Below are positions 8,701-20,815 of a stretch of 64,000 nt of DNA, piece after piece. This DNA comes from Brasenia schreberi (lineage: Eukaryota > Streptophyta > Magnoliopsida > Nymphaeales > Cabombaceae). The position numbers were made by a program, and so were the translations under genes. The notes beneath the pieces are model-generated. The model ran no database searches. It saw only the letters and a program-made list of their open reading frames with translations, and was not told the DNA's origin. The DNA is taken from the NCBI GenBank assembly GCA_036023115.1, contig JAYKKT010000037.1, positions 186,001 through 250,000 on the forward strand, given 5' to 3'. How positions within the stretch are numbered: position 1 is the stretch's first letter; every line of letters begins with the position of its first letter.

Positions 8701-10977
8701 TCAGCCTTGGGTGGCCCCTGAATATATACAACCTTCCTAGGCATCTGAAGGGTGAGCTTTGGTAGCTCGACTATGGTTTGCCCCGAGTCGACCTTGTAAG
8801 TCTGGGAACTTGACAGACATGGGGAGCTCTGAATCCCCTGCAGTTGTGGATGGCTCTCACTTAGGATCACAACGACTTGATTTTCGAAAGGGATTTTTAC
8901 GCACCTATGGAAGGTGGACGGCACAGCATGCAGGCTGTGTATCCAAGGCCTTCCCAGCAATAGGTTGTAGTGGGGGTGGATGTCCAAAACATGGAATACC
9001 CCCACGTGAGCTATCCCTCCCGTTTCCATGGGGAGTTCAATGGATCCTAAGGGTCTGGACTCATTTCCATCGTATCCAATGATTACGATGGGGCTTGGAT
9101 TCATGGAAGTCAAGGTGACTCCGATTTGATATGCTATGTGAAGCGGAAGGATATTGAGCCCTCCTCCTCCGTCAACTAGACACCTATCCAGAGAGTGGTG
9201 ATTCAATACCACCTCGATGTGTAGGGCCTGATTATGGGATTCGTAAGGTCTTTCGAGATCCTCTTCCGAAAACACGATAGGCGTTTTTGCACCTATGGAC
9301 GCCACTTGGTTGGACAAGGACTCTGGGGTAATATTTGAACTAACTTTTGCTCTTTCTAGGATTTTTTCTAACACAAGTCTATGCCTAGGCGAGGTTTGTA
9401 TTAGCTCTAGGATGGACATGTTAATGGGAATCTTCGAAAGATGGTTTTCAAAATCATACAAGTTCAAAACAATTTTTCCTTTGTCTGTTTTGGGCAGAAC
9501 TCCAGGAATACATGCTTTTGAGGGGCCAGGTACACTGACCACCTTTTTAGCATTTTGCAGATGTGGGGGCTGATAGATCCTTCTAGATCTTGTCACCTCT
9601 CCTACGATCAACCTAGGATTCGTACCTACCATGGCTCTAATCGGATATTTTGGAGCACCTCGGATTTTTAAAACTGGTTTAACGGGGGATGAAACTCTTG
9701 GTGGTTCCCGAATCACTACTTGGGCGGATTTTCTATGAAGGATGAGGGTAGATGCACAAGAAAATCCAGACTTATATGTATGCGTTAAACTCTTCGAAAT
9801 CGTGAGAGCACATACCTCTTTACCCTTCCCACTGGTACTTGCATGATTAGGGAAGGGTTCTTTGAAAATAGCTTGGGCAGGCTCTGGTTCCTCAGTGACC
9901 TGGAGCCGGCCCTCTGCTATCAAGTTCTCGATTTTGTTTAGGAGGGAAAAACATTGCTTCGTATCATGGCCTTTGAGCCGATGATACTTGCAGAGTCTGT
10001 TTAAAAACCTCCCTTTGGAAGTGATTCCCTCGGGGATTTCGGGGATTTCGGGGAGTTCGATCATTCCTTGGGCGAGTAGGAGGTCTAGGACCTCCGTCAT
10101 AGGTTGCCCTAGAGGAGTGTACTCCCGTTTTTCAAAGGATTTTTGTATTTTTTTGTCTTTTCTGTTTTCGAAATTATCAAAATTCTTTGAAGTGCCCGCC
10201 AACCTTGGATCTACCCCGACATTGGCGATTTTGTGGGGTTTTACCCCTTTGTCTATGGCGGGTAACCCGAAATTGCTGGGTTTTTCTAATCGAGTTTTTG
10301 AAATTATACTTCCTTTCCACAGATGGTCGTAAATCCCTTTTTTCAAGTTTGTTTCAAAAAGAGATGTCTTTTTAATCAGTTTGTGGAAAGTAGAGATTTC
10401 GTGTAGGGAGAGAAGGGTTTTCAATTCAGTTGTAAAATTATCCAGGATGAGCATTACTATGCATCCTTCGGATATGGGCTCTCGCACCTGCCCAAGGAGG
10501 GACCTCCATCGAACGATAAATGTATGTACATCCTCGTTCATACCTTGCTTTGTATCCCTCAAAGTATTTAAGGTAGGCGTAACTTCTACGTTGTGTGAAA
10601 ATCTTTGCATGAAACAGTTCGCTAACTCTTCAAAAGTTGCGAACTGGCTCAGATCGTAGGAAGCTAGCCATTTCAAAGTTGTACCTTTGAGGGATAAAGG
10701 AAACCAATACACCCATTTCATCGAGTCCTTTTTCTTGTGGGCTCGACGAGAGAAAAGTTGCAGGTGAGACCTAGGGTCTCTCGTGCCATCATACCGATGG
10801 AAATTCGGTATTTCGTCGTCGCTGTCTGTTTCATAATCTAACGGAAGAAAATCAGACAGGGCGTACGTCTTTTTCTCTTTATTTTGCCCTTTTAGCAGCT
10901 GCTGTAGGGCTTTACGATCCTTATGAGTGAAGGAATCGTGGTATTGGTCGCCTCCTATTGGGGAAGTCTCTTTGTTT
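8701..10977 (-). pseudogene. gag-pro: E1 gag-pro: Gag, zinc knuckle, aspartic protease
   Basis: Long uninterrupted frame. Counting from the Met at 10721, residues 1-125 are a retrotransposon Gag domain (FPLSLKGTTLKWLASYDLSQ, then HTFIVRWRSLLGQVREPI). A CxxHx4Hx4C knuckle is at C244, H247, H252 and C257. EVTRSRRIYQPP at 375-386 is a variant of the family's TRSGRIYQP motif. The protease has LVDGGGGLNILP (catalytic D517) and LLLGRPWIHSL about 60 residues later. The frame is open upstream to about 10977 (ALQQLLKGQNKEKKTYALSD), where it is separated from the Gag N-terminus by an indel. N1 cuts off the G-patch-like end. Confidence 0.92.
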
Positions 10978-11000
10978 TTGTGAGTTTTCTCAAATCTTTT

Positions 11001-11195
11001 TCAGGCCTTTTGTTTGCCATTTGACGAACATGAATCAGCTGCCTCAGCATCTTGGCTAAGAGCAGCGATCTTGGCCTCAAAATCTTTTCTCAATTCCTCT
11101 ATTTCATCTCTTTGGTTTTTCAAAACTTTTTTAGATCGAGAACTTGAGGTGCATGACGCACGGCTAGACACTTCATTGGAGTCTGATCTCGACAT
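11001..11195 (-). pseudogene. gag: E1 Gag N-terminus
   Basis: 64 codons from a good ATG (11195): Ser-rich start, then a heptad-like DEIEELRKDFEAKIAAL, then AADSCSSNGKQ. It ends in TGA because of a small indel; the rest of Gag continues in another frame from about 10977. Homologous starts are present in E2, E3, E4, E5 and E7. Confidence 0.85.
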
Positions 11196-11316
11196 GACTC
11201 CGATGCTTTAAAATCCAAACTATGAAAATGCAAAAAGACAAAGAGTTAAAATTTTTATTATTATTTTTTTTTTTCAAGAGACTTGTTTGTTTGTATCGAT
11301 TTTCTTTAAGACCCAC

Positions 11317-11334
11317 GTCCCACCGGGCGTGCCA
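11317..11334 (-). promoter_or_regulatory. E1 primer-binding site
   Basis: Reverse complement of TGGCACGCCCGGTGGGAC, a perfect match to N1 and N2, lying four bases inside the LTR boundary at 11339. Confidence 0.88.
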
Positions 11335-11869
11335 AATATGTAGACACGAAAAATCCTCGTCTCCGGGTTCTTAGGCCTGAAGCGAATCTTTTCGTGCTTA
11401 CGTCGCTTTAAAAAGGGCGTGCCAGCTAGCTTTCTCAAACTAGCGAAGTAATTTTTGAAAATATCTGACTTTTGGGGCGACTGTGGATAAGTGGGATCTT
11501 TTCGTCGCAGACTTTCTTGAACCGGCGCTCAAGGGTCAGTCTGTACGCTTTTCAGAAAATTTCGATTTTTGAACAAACACGACTCTTTTAAAAACGTAAA
11601 AGTGTTTTTATCAATTGGCTTTGTCAAAATTGCAAATTTTATACAAGGGATCTACACGTTCCTATGTCTCTCGAGTTTTAGCCAATTTTGGCGTGTAGTC
11701 GTGTGCATCCAGTGCTCGATTTAAGGTAAGTTCTATACGATTTTATCAATCTAGTTCGATGCAAGTATGCTCCCTATCTCGAGTGTGGCGGATATGCAAT
11801 GCAAACTCACACAACTTGAAGGGAAAACCCGGAATTTAAAGACATAGCAGAAGGGAAATATGGCTATAT

Positions 11870-12200
11870 CTTAGATGCGGAAGGGAAAATATATATAGCT
11901 ATATCTTAAGAGCGAGAAGGCTCAATGTGAGTGAGTGCTTTGAGTGTATAAATTAAAAGGGCAACTCACACGACTTGAACCTTAAAAACCCAACTGAAAA
12001 GGGAAATACGTATATATATGTAAGAGCGGAAAGGCTCAATGTGAGTGAGTGCTTTGAGTGTATAAAATGAAAGACAACTCACGCGACTTGAACCTTAAAA
12101 CCCAGCTGAATGTATATAAATAGAGCTATATCCTATGGGTTGTTGAGGCCCATTTTGTGTGCAAAAGGTGTGTAGATAAGAGCGGAAAGGCTCGAGTGTA
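11870..12200 (-). repeat. GAGCGGAAAGGCTC tandem modules in E1 LTR
   Basis: At least four imperfect copies combining TAAGAGCGGAAAGGCTCAA, GTGAGTGAG or GTGTATAAA, and AACTCACACGACTTGAACC. Same family as the N1 and N2 modules in the opposite orientation. Confidence 0.8.
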
Positions 12201-13553
12201 CGTGTGTGATTCGTGTTTCAAACCATAATATTACATCCCGGGGGGAGACTACGCTCCATTATTACAACCCCATATCAAATTGAATTGAATTTGAAACAAC
12301 GTAAAGAACCAGATTCGAGCACTTACTCGTCGTTTGCTTGGGCTTCCTTTTTCAACGAAACCTGACCTTGGATATAGCCGTTGGATGGACTTTCCTCTGC
12401 GAGATGACCAGCTGCGTAGAAGGTTGATCCTAGATCGTGACCTGGGCTAGATTGACAAGCTAATGCACTATGGGTTTCGGGCTTAGATATGATAGATCTA
12501 GGGTGAAAAACTAACGGATCTGAGTTAGGTCTAGGTGGTTTGTTTTGGTCGAAGGTTAGCTCAAGGTTCTAAGGGGAAAACCTGACCAGCTAGTGGTCGA
12601 GTTAGGGGATGTCTAAGGAAGTGGTTCGGGCGAGATGCGAAGGGATACTCGTCTCACAATGGGTCGAGATTGGTTTAGGGATAGTGAGTGATCTTAGGGG
12701 AAATCCTAAGGTAAGCTCTAGGGCAATGCTTGGCCAAAGGGTGGCCGAGCTTGGGCTGGTGTGGGGTGTTTGATCTCACGTGAGATCCTAAGGGAGTGGC
12801 TCGGCCAAAGGGTGGCCGCGCTGGGTAGGTTTAGGTTAGTTCTTTTGGTTAGGATCTAACTTAGGTAATGGATTTAGTTTAGGGAAAAACCTAAGATGAA
12901 CTCAGCTAGCATGGGCCGAACTAGATAGGTGAAAATGGGTTCGTCCAAAGGAAGGAACCGAGTGTTTTAGACACTCGGTTTTGGCTAGGTCTCTAGGAGT
13001 AGTTTTGGTTTAGGAAATAGTTTAGGTGGTTTAGTGCTAGATGGTTTGGCTGGGAGGTATCTAAGGTGAGCTTGGCCAGCCAATGGCCGAGCTGGGTATG
13101 GTTCTAGATTAGAGTAGTCTTAGGTAGAACTAGGATCGTTCCTTTAGTGAAGTTCGGCCAGCATCTTGGCTGGACTTTTTGACATTTTATGTTCTAGAGT
13201 TTAGGTGGTTTTGAGAGGTACGAAAAGAGGGGGCTTTGGGCAGGATTTGAGGGGCTTACCTTGACAACCTATCAGCCCATTTGATCTCGTTTCCAACGCA
13301 GCCAATCTCCATTGAAGAAAGCCCATCCAATGCCGCCAGGTTTCTCTTCATTTCCAGCAACATACAAGGCGTGAAATGCTTCAACTTGCACTTGAGTGCA
13401 GCCCACAAGATCAACCCACGATTTTACAAAACAAGAGGGGAAGGCCAGCCCCTTTTGTTGACCTTCCTCTCTCTCTCTCTCTCTCTTCTCCCCCCAAACT
13501 ATCAACGTGAAATGCTGGAAATTCGTCCCCCTCAAAGCCAGCCCACTCACGTC

Positions 13554-13563
13554 CTTTTATAGG
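13554..13563 (-). promoter_or_regulatory. TATA box of E1 LTR (CCTATAAAAG)
   Basis: Reads CCTATAAAAG on the minus strand, at the position homologous to the TATA boxes of the N1, N2 and E3 LTRs. Confidence 0.65.
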
Positions 13564-14221
13564 CCCCTTGTGTGGATATGGATCCTTTGTTGGTTTCTAA
13601 AATCCGGATCCAATCCAATCCAAGTTTCGTTTGGATATGGATCTTGGATCTAGATTTGGGTTTTTGGATCCAGATTTGATCCAAATTTTTCTCTTCTTTA
13701 GTCCTTTCTGGCGTTTCAAGCCGGATGCTTCGTGCGGGTCCTGAGTTCATCAAGATTCCGTCTTACGCTGGGTTTTTCCCATTTTCATCGTCCGAGCTTC
13801 TTTTCGTCTTTCTGGACTATGTTTCGACTGTTTCTTCTTGCCTTTGACTTGGATTTTCCATGATTTCAAAGATGCTTTTGGCTTGGCCTTTGATGCTTCA
13901 GGCTTGAAACACGTTTGTGGCCTGGGCTTCTTTTTCGTCCTCGAAATTCACTTTTCATCGGGCTGGGCTTTACCTTTGAACTTTTTGAATCTTTTGCGAC
14001 TGTTTTGAGCCAGGCTTCATCTGTTCGTCTGGTCTTTCGTAAAAATAGGACTTTCGGGCATTTTCAAGATTTTTCATGTTTCAAATAGGGTTGGAAAACA
14101 GAATTTTGAAATGTTTTGAGTTCCTGAGTTTTTTTCGAAAATTCCAAACTTATCTTTTCAACTGGTTTTCGAACCAGGCATTTGGTTTTGAAAAAGTATT
14201 TGGGTTTTTGGGGTGTTTACA

Positions 14222-16300
14222 AATTGCAAAATGGCCCTTACTAGGGTCTTGGGAATAAGAGCGAAAGCTCAATGTGTGTGAGTGTGGAATTGAAAGACAA
14301 CACCCACGACTTGTAATGGAAAACCCATGCAACCGAATATATAGAAATATAACTATATCTTAGGGGTTGTCAAGGCCCATGTGTGTGCCAGAAGAGTGTG
14401 CAACTAAGAGCGAAAAGGCTCAAGTGCACGTGTGTATTGGTGTGCCAAACCACATTATTACAATCGGGGGGAGACAACGCTCCATTATTACAACCCCATA
14501 TCAAAATTTAATTAAATGTAAGCAAGTTCATATAATGGATCGAGTTAGGCACTTACGTGTAGCTGGTCCGTGTTCAGCTTGCTTGGACTTGGCTTCGTGA
14601 GTCGCCTTGGGCAGCCAAAGGGGAGCTCCTTGGGTGTATGTTGGCGGCAGGTAGGGGTACTGGCCGGGTGGTGGAGTGGCAGGTGGATGGACTAGGTTAG
14701 GGGATGCTTAGCTGGGAAGTGGGCGACTAAGGGAGGATGTTCAGCTAGGAGCTAAGGTGTGGTATTGAAGAGGGTGAATGGGATATGGTGTAGGTCGGCC
14801 GGGTGGAAGGGAGAAGGAAAGGATGCAAGTTGGCGGGTGGATGGGAGTGTGCAGCTGGGAAAGAAAGAGGCGAAGGGTTAGATGGGGTTGAGGTGGGGTA
14901 CTAACCGTGAATGGAGGTGGTGTTGGTGGATGGAAGTGGTGGCCGGATGATAGTGGAAGAAGAGTGGCAGCCGGGAAGGTGCTCCTCGCTGAAGGTGGAA
15001 GGTGATGGAGTTGGTTGGAGTGGAGAGATGTTGGCCAGGTGGTGGAGTGGCGGTGGAATGGCAGGTGGTGGGCCGGGTGGTGGAGCTTGGAGTGAGTGGG
15101 GTGTGAGAGTGGAGGAGAGAGAGAGAAACCCACAATGAAGGGGGGTTTTTATAGGCTGGGAATGGGTTGGGTCGGTTGGTAGAAGGTGGGCCAGATATTT
15201 GTAATAAGGTGGGCATGGGACATGGTTTGGGGTAGGTCGGTTAGGGGGGCTGATTAGTGGTATGGGGTAGGTCGGTTAGGTGGGCTGGGACATAGTTGTT
15301 AGGGGTTTAATTAGGTGCACTAAGGTGGGTTTAGGCTTAGTTGGTTAGGGTCTAAGTGGTCTAGCTAGGTGAGGTGGGCTAGGTGAGGTTAGGGCGGTTT
15401 TGGGTGAGAAGGGTTAGGTTTTAGGGGGGAATGGCTAGGTGAGGTGAGCTAGCTTAGGGCTAGGTTTAGGAACCTCCCCTTGGCGCCGGTCCATTGGTCT
15501 AGTTGTAGCCATATCCAAGTTGGTGCAGCCCTAGGTCAGGTGTAGGTGCATACAAGCTCAAACCCACACTCTAGGTTAAACCCACAAGGCTAACCCACTT
15601 TTGACCAAAAGTCAAGCCTACCAACTTTCCCACTCATACTTTATCCCCCCCTTTCTCTTTCTCTACCCAAGCTTTTCACGTGAAATGTTGTGGGCCCCTC
15701 ACCTCCATTTATGAGAAGGTGATGTGGGCCATGGATATAGATATTGGATTTGGATCTTGGGATCCAAATCCAAATACATGTTGGGTTTCGATCTGGATAT
15801 ATATGATCCAGATCCGGCCTAAATCTGATTTTTTGATTCCTTAATGGTGTTTCGAAACGGACGGTTTGTGCGGGGCTTGACTTCATCAGTACTCCGTCTT
15901 GCATTAGGTCTTCGCCAACATTGTCATCCGCTCTTCTTCTCACCTTCAAGAGTTCATTTTGAGCAAATTTCTCATATCTAGGGCATAGATGTATGAGAAT
16001 TTAGGGATGATTTTGATACGAGAGTTGATGTGCCGGGCTTGAAGTATGCTTCAGGTCCGGGCTCTCCTTTGCCTCTTCAATCTTACTTTCGTCAGGCTAG
16101 GCTGCTTTCGGGGTTTCAAAACACCTTTTTAATGTTTTGAAACTATATGTATAGAGTTTTAAAACATATATACAAGTTCAAAGTATGTATAGGGTTGTCT
16201 GGAAGGCTCTTGGGTTTTCAGACTCAAAATAGCCCTTTGGGGTTGCTTTTGTAAAACCAGGCAATTTTGAGAAAAATCGTGGGATTTTGGGGTGTTTACA
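14222..16300 (-). repeat. E2 3' LTR, U3-side 2079 bp
   Basis: Ends GGGGTGTTTACA at 16300 and aligns colinearly with 24923-27002 of the 5' LTR. Holds GAGCGAAAGCTC modules, the conserved block (14458-14512), a minus-strand GTAAGTG (14550-14556), GGTGG/TTAGG-rich DNA (14600-15500), TATA-like sites (15146-15155; CATAAATGG at 15706-15714) and GGATCC modules (15735-15820). Its internal open frames are low-complexity and not genes. Confidence 0.92.
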
Positions 16301-16355
16301 GATGCCCCTCTTTGGCATTATCCAAATTTATTTGGATATTTGGATAATGGCAAAG
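16301..16355 (-). promoter_or_regulatory. E2 polypurine tract with adjoining inverted repeat
   Basis: On the minus strand AAAGAGGGGCATC abuts the LTR start and is the plus-strand primer. An inverted repeat with 18-base arms (16310-16327 and 16338-16355, one mismatch) overlaps its 5' end. The same arrangement occurs in N2 and, more diverged, in E7. Confidence 0.8.
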
Positions 16356-17252
16356 ACGACAACACCCCTTTCGATGTCTCCCTAGATCTATCCACGAAAA
16401 TATGGGATCATCTAATTTTTTTAGTAAAATCTCTCTTTTAAACCTAGTAGGAGGAGATATCACGCCAAAGGGGCATTTCCATGATTTCTGGTCCTAAACG
16501 GGATCATGTTATGCAAGTGTTCATGCGTGGATATGCACATGCATGACATGGATAAGGCGCCAAGAAAACAAGCTATATTTCAAAATTCCTATGCCTTACT
16601 CGAAACATCGAATTCTCAAACAAAATGAAATTCAAGTAAGTAAATCCTATTTTTACTTTAGAACTCCTCGAAATGAACCATGTTTTACTTGGGATAAGCC
16701 AGGGGGATGGGAAAGAGATACCACGGTCCCTTCTGAAGCGTCCCATGGTTTTAGGCATAGAAGGCGAAAAACTGCTCTCTTTTTTTAGCTTTTTGGCCTT
16801 TTCTTCCTTTTTTCCACAGAGGGTCTCCCTTTGGGAGTATTTTTTCTTTAATCCCTCTTGTCCATAAAAGAATCGAATTTTGCTTTTAATTCATGTTTCT
16901 TTCTTTGGGAAAGAGATTTTGGCGGGGATTTCTCTTTGTTTTTGGCCATATTTTCCTTTTGGAAGGAGAAGAGAAGAGGGGAGGACTTATCCCAAGGTCA
17001 TACTCGATCCATTCCAGATCAGCCTATTTAGAAATAGCACGTACTACTTGCAAGTATCTTTCTATATTAAACTAGGCCTTTCTTTGTAAGAAGAAGGATT
17101 TTGAAATGTAACCACGTATTTGGAAGACTCCAGTCTTTCACAAGTGCGAATTCTCTCACTCAAGGTCACACAATTCTTCTTTAAACCTTACTTTCGAGGT
17201 TTCAAAGCAGCTATCCCTAAGGATTTTCAAAAATGGGAATTTAACTCAAACC
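16356..17252 (-). other. E2 post-pol non-coding region
   Basis: Homologous to 1-1110 of E1, including the CCACGGTCCCTTCTGAAG block. No coding potential that I can support. Confidence 0.78.
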
Positions 17253-17640
17253 CTACGCATAATACTTCTTCAAGTATTGAATATTGATAGGATCTGCTAA
17301 ATTCCTACCTTCAACATCGATCAACCAGTATGAGTTGTTCGTGGTGGTTGCACGCACAACATAGGGTCCATCCCATTTGGGGCGTCACTTTCCAAGTGGA
17401 TGTGGGCCACGATAGTGGATGATCTTCAAAACTAGATCTCCCATTTCAAAGTGGCGAGGTCTCATATGTTTGTCATTGTGTCAGGCTATCCTTTGCTGGT
17501 ATGCATGAGCATGATCCATAGCAAGGAGTCGCCTCTCATCTAACAAATCTAGTTCGACCATCCTAGCATGCTGAAGCATCTCTAGGGGGAGGTCGAGTGC
17601 AATGGATGTATGGAATGAATGCATCGTGTATGAATGGGAA
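17253..17640 (-). pseudogene. pol: E2 pol: integrase C-terminus, frameshifted
   Basis: Continues the integrase after a one-base deletion near 17630 (compare E1 near 1480). It encodes the LAMDHAHAYQQRIA-like helix and the GPYVV..NNSYWL-type module, ending YLKKYYA and TAG near 17253. It carries several further changes. Confidence 0.75.
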
Positions 17641-19105
17641 GAATGGCGTTTGTGCCATAGACCAACTCAAATGGCGTGGCATTTGTGAGAGTCCGGACGG
17701 AAGTCCTATAAGCCCATAAGGCTTCCAACTTCTCATGCCACGTCCTACCCTTCTCTAAAGTCTTCTTAATTATGCTAATGAGAGTTTTATTCGTGGCTTC
17801 AGCTTGGCCATTGCCTTGAGGGTAGTAGGGCGAGGAGAAGTGGTGAGTTATGCCATAAGTGTTGCACAACTTGACCATCCACTCGTTTTTTAATGGGGTG
17901 CCATTATCGGACACAAGGTCCCTTGGAACTCCAAATCGAGCCAAGATATTCCTCCTAATGAAAGCCACCACATGTTTCCCCTGTACGTTGGTCAGGGAGG
18001 TGGCTTTGACCCATTTGGAGAAGTATTCAGTGGCTGCTAAAATGAACCTATGCCCATTCGATGCCTTTGGAAATATGGGGCCTACAATATCAAACGCCCA
18101 CATGGTAAATGGCCAGGGGCTGACCACAGAGTGGAATGAAGATGAGGGGATATGAATGGCGTGCCCATGCACTTGACATGGATGACACTTCCTAACATGA
18201 TCGTGGCAATCCTTTTTCAGGGTGGACCAAAAATAGCCCGCTCTAAGTATTTTCATCGCAATCATATTGGCATTTACATGACCTCCACATTCTCCATCGT
18301 GGAATTCATGCATAATAGTCCTAGCCTCTTCTAGGTCGACACATCTTAGTAAGATGCCTGTAAAACTTTTTTTATACAAAACCCTACCCAAAATCGTGTA
18401 TCTGGTAGAAATTTTCCAAATGAATGCCTTATCTTTGGATGTGGCATCCTCAGCGAATTCCCTATTTTCTAAGAAATATTTAATGTCATAGAACCAAGGT
18501 TTTTCAACAGAATCTGGGTTGTTTTGGCAAATTTCCAGATCGTATGTGGATGGAGTGGGTGCATGCCATACTTCTAAGGATCGGGTTCCCAAAGTGGGAT
18601 CAACCCTTAGGGCTGAACCCAAGGATGAGAGGGCGTTGGTAATGCCATTATCCTCTCTTCCTATGTGTGGGAGTGTATACGATTGGAAGGATTCAACCAA
18701 CCGAGTGGCCAACTCGTGATATGGAAGAAGTTTTTCATTTCGTACTTGCCAAATTTTCAAAACTTGGTTTATAACGAGGAGTGAATGTCCAAAGACCTCG
18801 ATGTATGATGCCCCTAGAGTTTTTGAAATCCTTAAGTCTTGTATGAGTGCTTCATACTCAGCTATGTTGTTGGAACACTTGAAATCTAGGCGAATTGCTA
18901 TGGGTATTTTGCCCTTTTCAGGGGATATGAGGATGATTCCTGCCTCGGCCCCTCTTTGGTTTCGTGCCCCATCGAAGTGCATTTTCCACACTTGGTTTTC
19001 GAATGAATTTGCCAAAATGTGGTTTTGAAATTGGTTTTGCAATATGCCTTCATCAGGCATTTCATCAAGTGTGGGATATGCATCCTCTAAGGGGAACTCA
19101 GCCAC
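17582..19105 (-). pseudogene. pol: E2 pol: archaeal-type RNase H and integrase
   Basis: 507 open codons. The second RNase H keeps D45 (FDGA) and E83 (AEYEAL), but the other two acidic residues are gone: FGHS at H107 instead of FGDS, and TNALS at N157 instead of DALS. The integrase keeps its HHCC finger and all three acidic residues: D339 (WAFD), D400 (SDNGTP) and E436 (GQAEATNK). A frameshift past VYGTNAILPIHTR gives a false C-terminus. So this copy has a plausible integrase core but a dead second RNase H, the reverse of E1. Confidence 0.9.
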
Positions 19106-19551
19106 GTAGTCAGCTAGGGCTTGCCCCTTAATGGAGATCTGATGATGGTATTTCAGGTCTTACTCCATTGAAGGAGTTGCCATTTGCCCAATCTACCAGT
19201 GAGAATGGGTTTTTCGAACAAATGCTTGATTGAATCAAGCTTGGACACTATCCAGATCTCATGATCTAAGAAATAGTTTCAAAATTTCTGGCAGGCCCAA
19301 ACTAGGGCCAAGCACGTCTTCTCCATGGCTTGGTAATTCCTTTCGTAAGCCAGGAGAGTTTTCGAAAGATACTATATGGCATACTCCTTGTGAGTGTCAT
19401 CCTCGTATTGAGCTAACAAAGCTCCCAAGGCATTTGCATGCACGGAAATGTAAAGCAGAATAGATTTTCCTTGCTTTGGAAGATTTAAAACAGGGGGATT
19501 AACTAAGTATGCCTTTAGTCTTTCAAATGACTTTTGGCAGTCGTCATCCTA
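19106..19551 (-). pseudogene. pol: E2 pol: RT-linked RNase H, broken
   Basis: Homologous to the E7 stretch LLLYISIHTNALGALLAQYE to YHHQTSIKGQALAD. Two adjacent stop codons at its RT-side edge (about 19549-19554) and a frame change near 19160 break it. Confidence 0.75.
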
Positions 19552-19950
19552 TCAAAATTTCGTGCCCTTTCTTAACAACTTGTTGAAGGGTTCGCATTTA
19601 GTCGCTAGGTTTGAGATAAACCTGCAAATGGATTGCAATCGACCTTGGAGGCTACGAATCTGCGTGAGATTGGAGGGTGGAGCCATGTCTATGATGGCTC
19701 GACACTTAGATGGGTCGACTTCTATGCCCCTTTGGCTTACCATAAAGCCTAAGAGCTTTCCGGACTCTACTCTAAACACCCACTTTTGAGGGTTTAGCTT
19801 TACTTTGTAAAGTCTAAGCCTTTCGAAAATCTTTTGTAAGCATTCGATATGAGTGCATCGAGTCTTGGATTTGGCCAAGAGATCATCCACATATACCTCT
19901 ACGAGCTCATGAATCTGATCATGGAAGATCGTGGTATGTGGTGCCGACAT
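19552..19950 (-). pseudogene. pol: E2 pol: RT palm C-terminal part and thumb
   Basis: Contains IHELVEVYVDDLLAKSKT with an intact YVDD, then FERLRLYKVKLNPQK, LLGFMVSQRGIEVDPSK and RSLQGRLQSICRFISNL. Upstream it loses frame at the GATYQRAMT segment, replaced here by MSAPHTT, consistent with a short deletion near 19940. It ends at tandem stops. Confidence 0.85.
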
Positions 19951-20815
19951 TTTTCAAACTAAAGGGCATGACTGTATAGCAGTATGTGTCCCATGGGGTT
20001 GTGAAAGCGGTCTTACCTTGATCTCATGGGCTTAATTTGATTTGGTTATACCCTAAATAGCCATCCATAAACGAAAACATTTCATGATTTGCTGTACTAT
20101 CGACTATCAAATCTAAGTTTGTTTAAGGATAATTATCCTTTGGAGTGGCCTTATTCAGGTTTCTAAAATCGATGCATATTCGAATCTTTCCATTGGTTTT
20201 TCAAATAACAACGATATTGGATAACCAATCAGAATATGTAATGGGTTTTATAAATTCATCTTTTAACAGATCTTCTAAACCCTCTTTGACTTGAGCATGT
20301 ACCTTCGGATGTATTTTCCTAAGCTTTTGCTTTATGGGTTTCACATCTGCATCTAAGGGAAGACGATGTTCGACAATACTGGGGTCTATGCCCGGCATGT
20401 CTTCATACGTCCATGCAAACACATCTATGTAGGTTTTTAGAAATGCAATGAATGGTGATCTTTCATGCTCATGCAAACATGCGCTTACCTTAATGAGTTT
20501 GGGCTTTGAATAGTGCCCTAGGTTTATCTCTATGAAATCTCCTCCTACTGAATTTGAAGGCTTTTCAAAATCGAGAATTTTATGAAATTCTGGGAGTTCA
20601 GAAGTGGGATCTTCCTGAAGGGGATCCACCTTTGGGCTTTGATCATTTTCGAGGTTTGTAGATCCTAGGGAATTTGATGCATGGATTTTCAAAAGACCTA
20701 GTTTTACACTTAGAATTTCTATCGACTTCGAAATCTTTGGTCTGGTTATGCACATAAAGTTTCTTTCGAAATCTTTTGCTTTTTCCAAATCCTTACCAGG
20801 AGCAGCTATGTACAA
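19951..20815 (-). pseudogene. pol: E2 pol: acidic spacer and RT N-terminal half
   Basis: 20201-20815 is open for 204 codons: DPTSELPEFHKILDFEKP, HEHERSPF, DVFAWTYEDMPGIDP, then KQKLRKIHP and SDWLSNIVVI, ending in a stop. From 20200 to 19951 the RT palm continues (IDFRNLNKAT.., SFMDGY..) but with stops and indels. Comparison with E1 and E8 shows the order is conserved. Confidence 0.82.

Larger units (their letters stand above)
1..14221 (-). mobile_element. E1: Ty3/gypsy Tat-like LTR retrotransposon, left end outside window
   Basis: Reading leftward on the minus strand: 5' LTR (14221-11339), PBS, gag, protease, G-patch-like motif, Lys-rich linker, RT, RNase H, second RNase H, integrase and a non-coding tail. 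The window edge cuts it before the 3' LTR. It sits inside the 3' LTR of E2, because bases from 14222 onward match E2's 5' LTR from 24923 onward. The expected target duplication is AATTG at 14222-14226. N1 is inserted in its gag-pro ORF. Stops, indels and a mutated integrase active site make it non-functional. Confidence 0.93.
11339..14221 (-). repeat. E1 5' LTR (2883 bp)
   Basis: On the plus strand it runs from TGTAGACACG to GGGGTGTTTACA. It holds a PBS-like decamer (11415-11424), GAGCGGAAAGGCTC modules (about 11870-12200), the conserved block around 12229-12287, a minus-strand donor-like GTAAGTG (12320-12326), a long TTAGGT-rich tract (12500-13200), a CT microsatellite (about 13466-13487), a TATA box (13554) and GGATCC-type palindromic modules (13570-13690). 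No gene of its own. Confidence 0.93.

Noticed and set aside
14741..15216. Pro/His/Ser-rich minus-strand frames in the E2 LTR (also near 25691)
   Set aside because: Composition effect of GGTGG-rich LTR DNA; frames break at different places in the two LTR copies.
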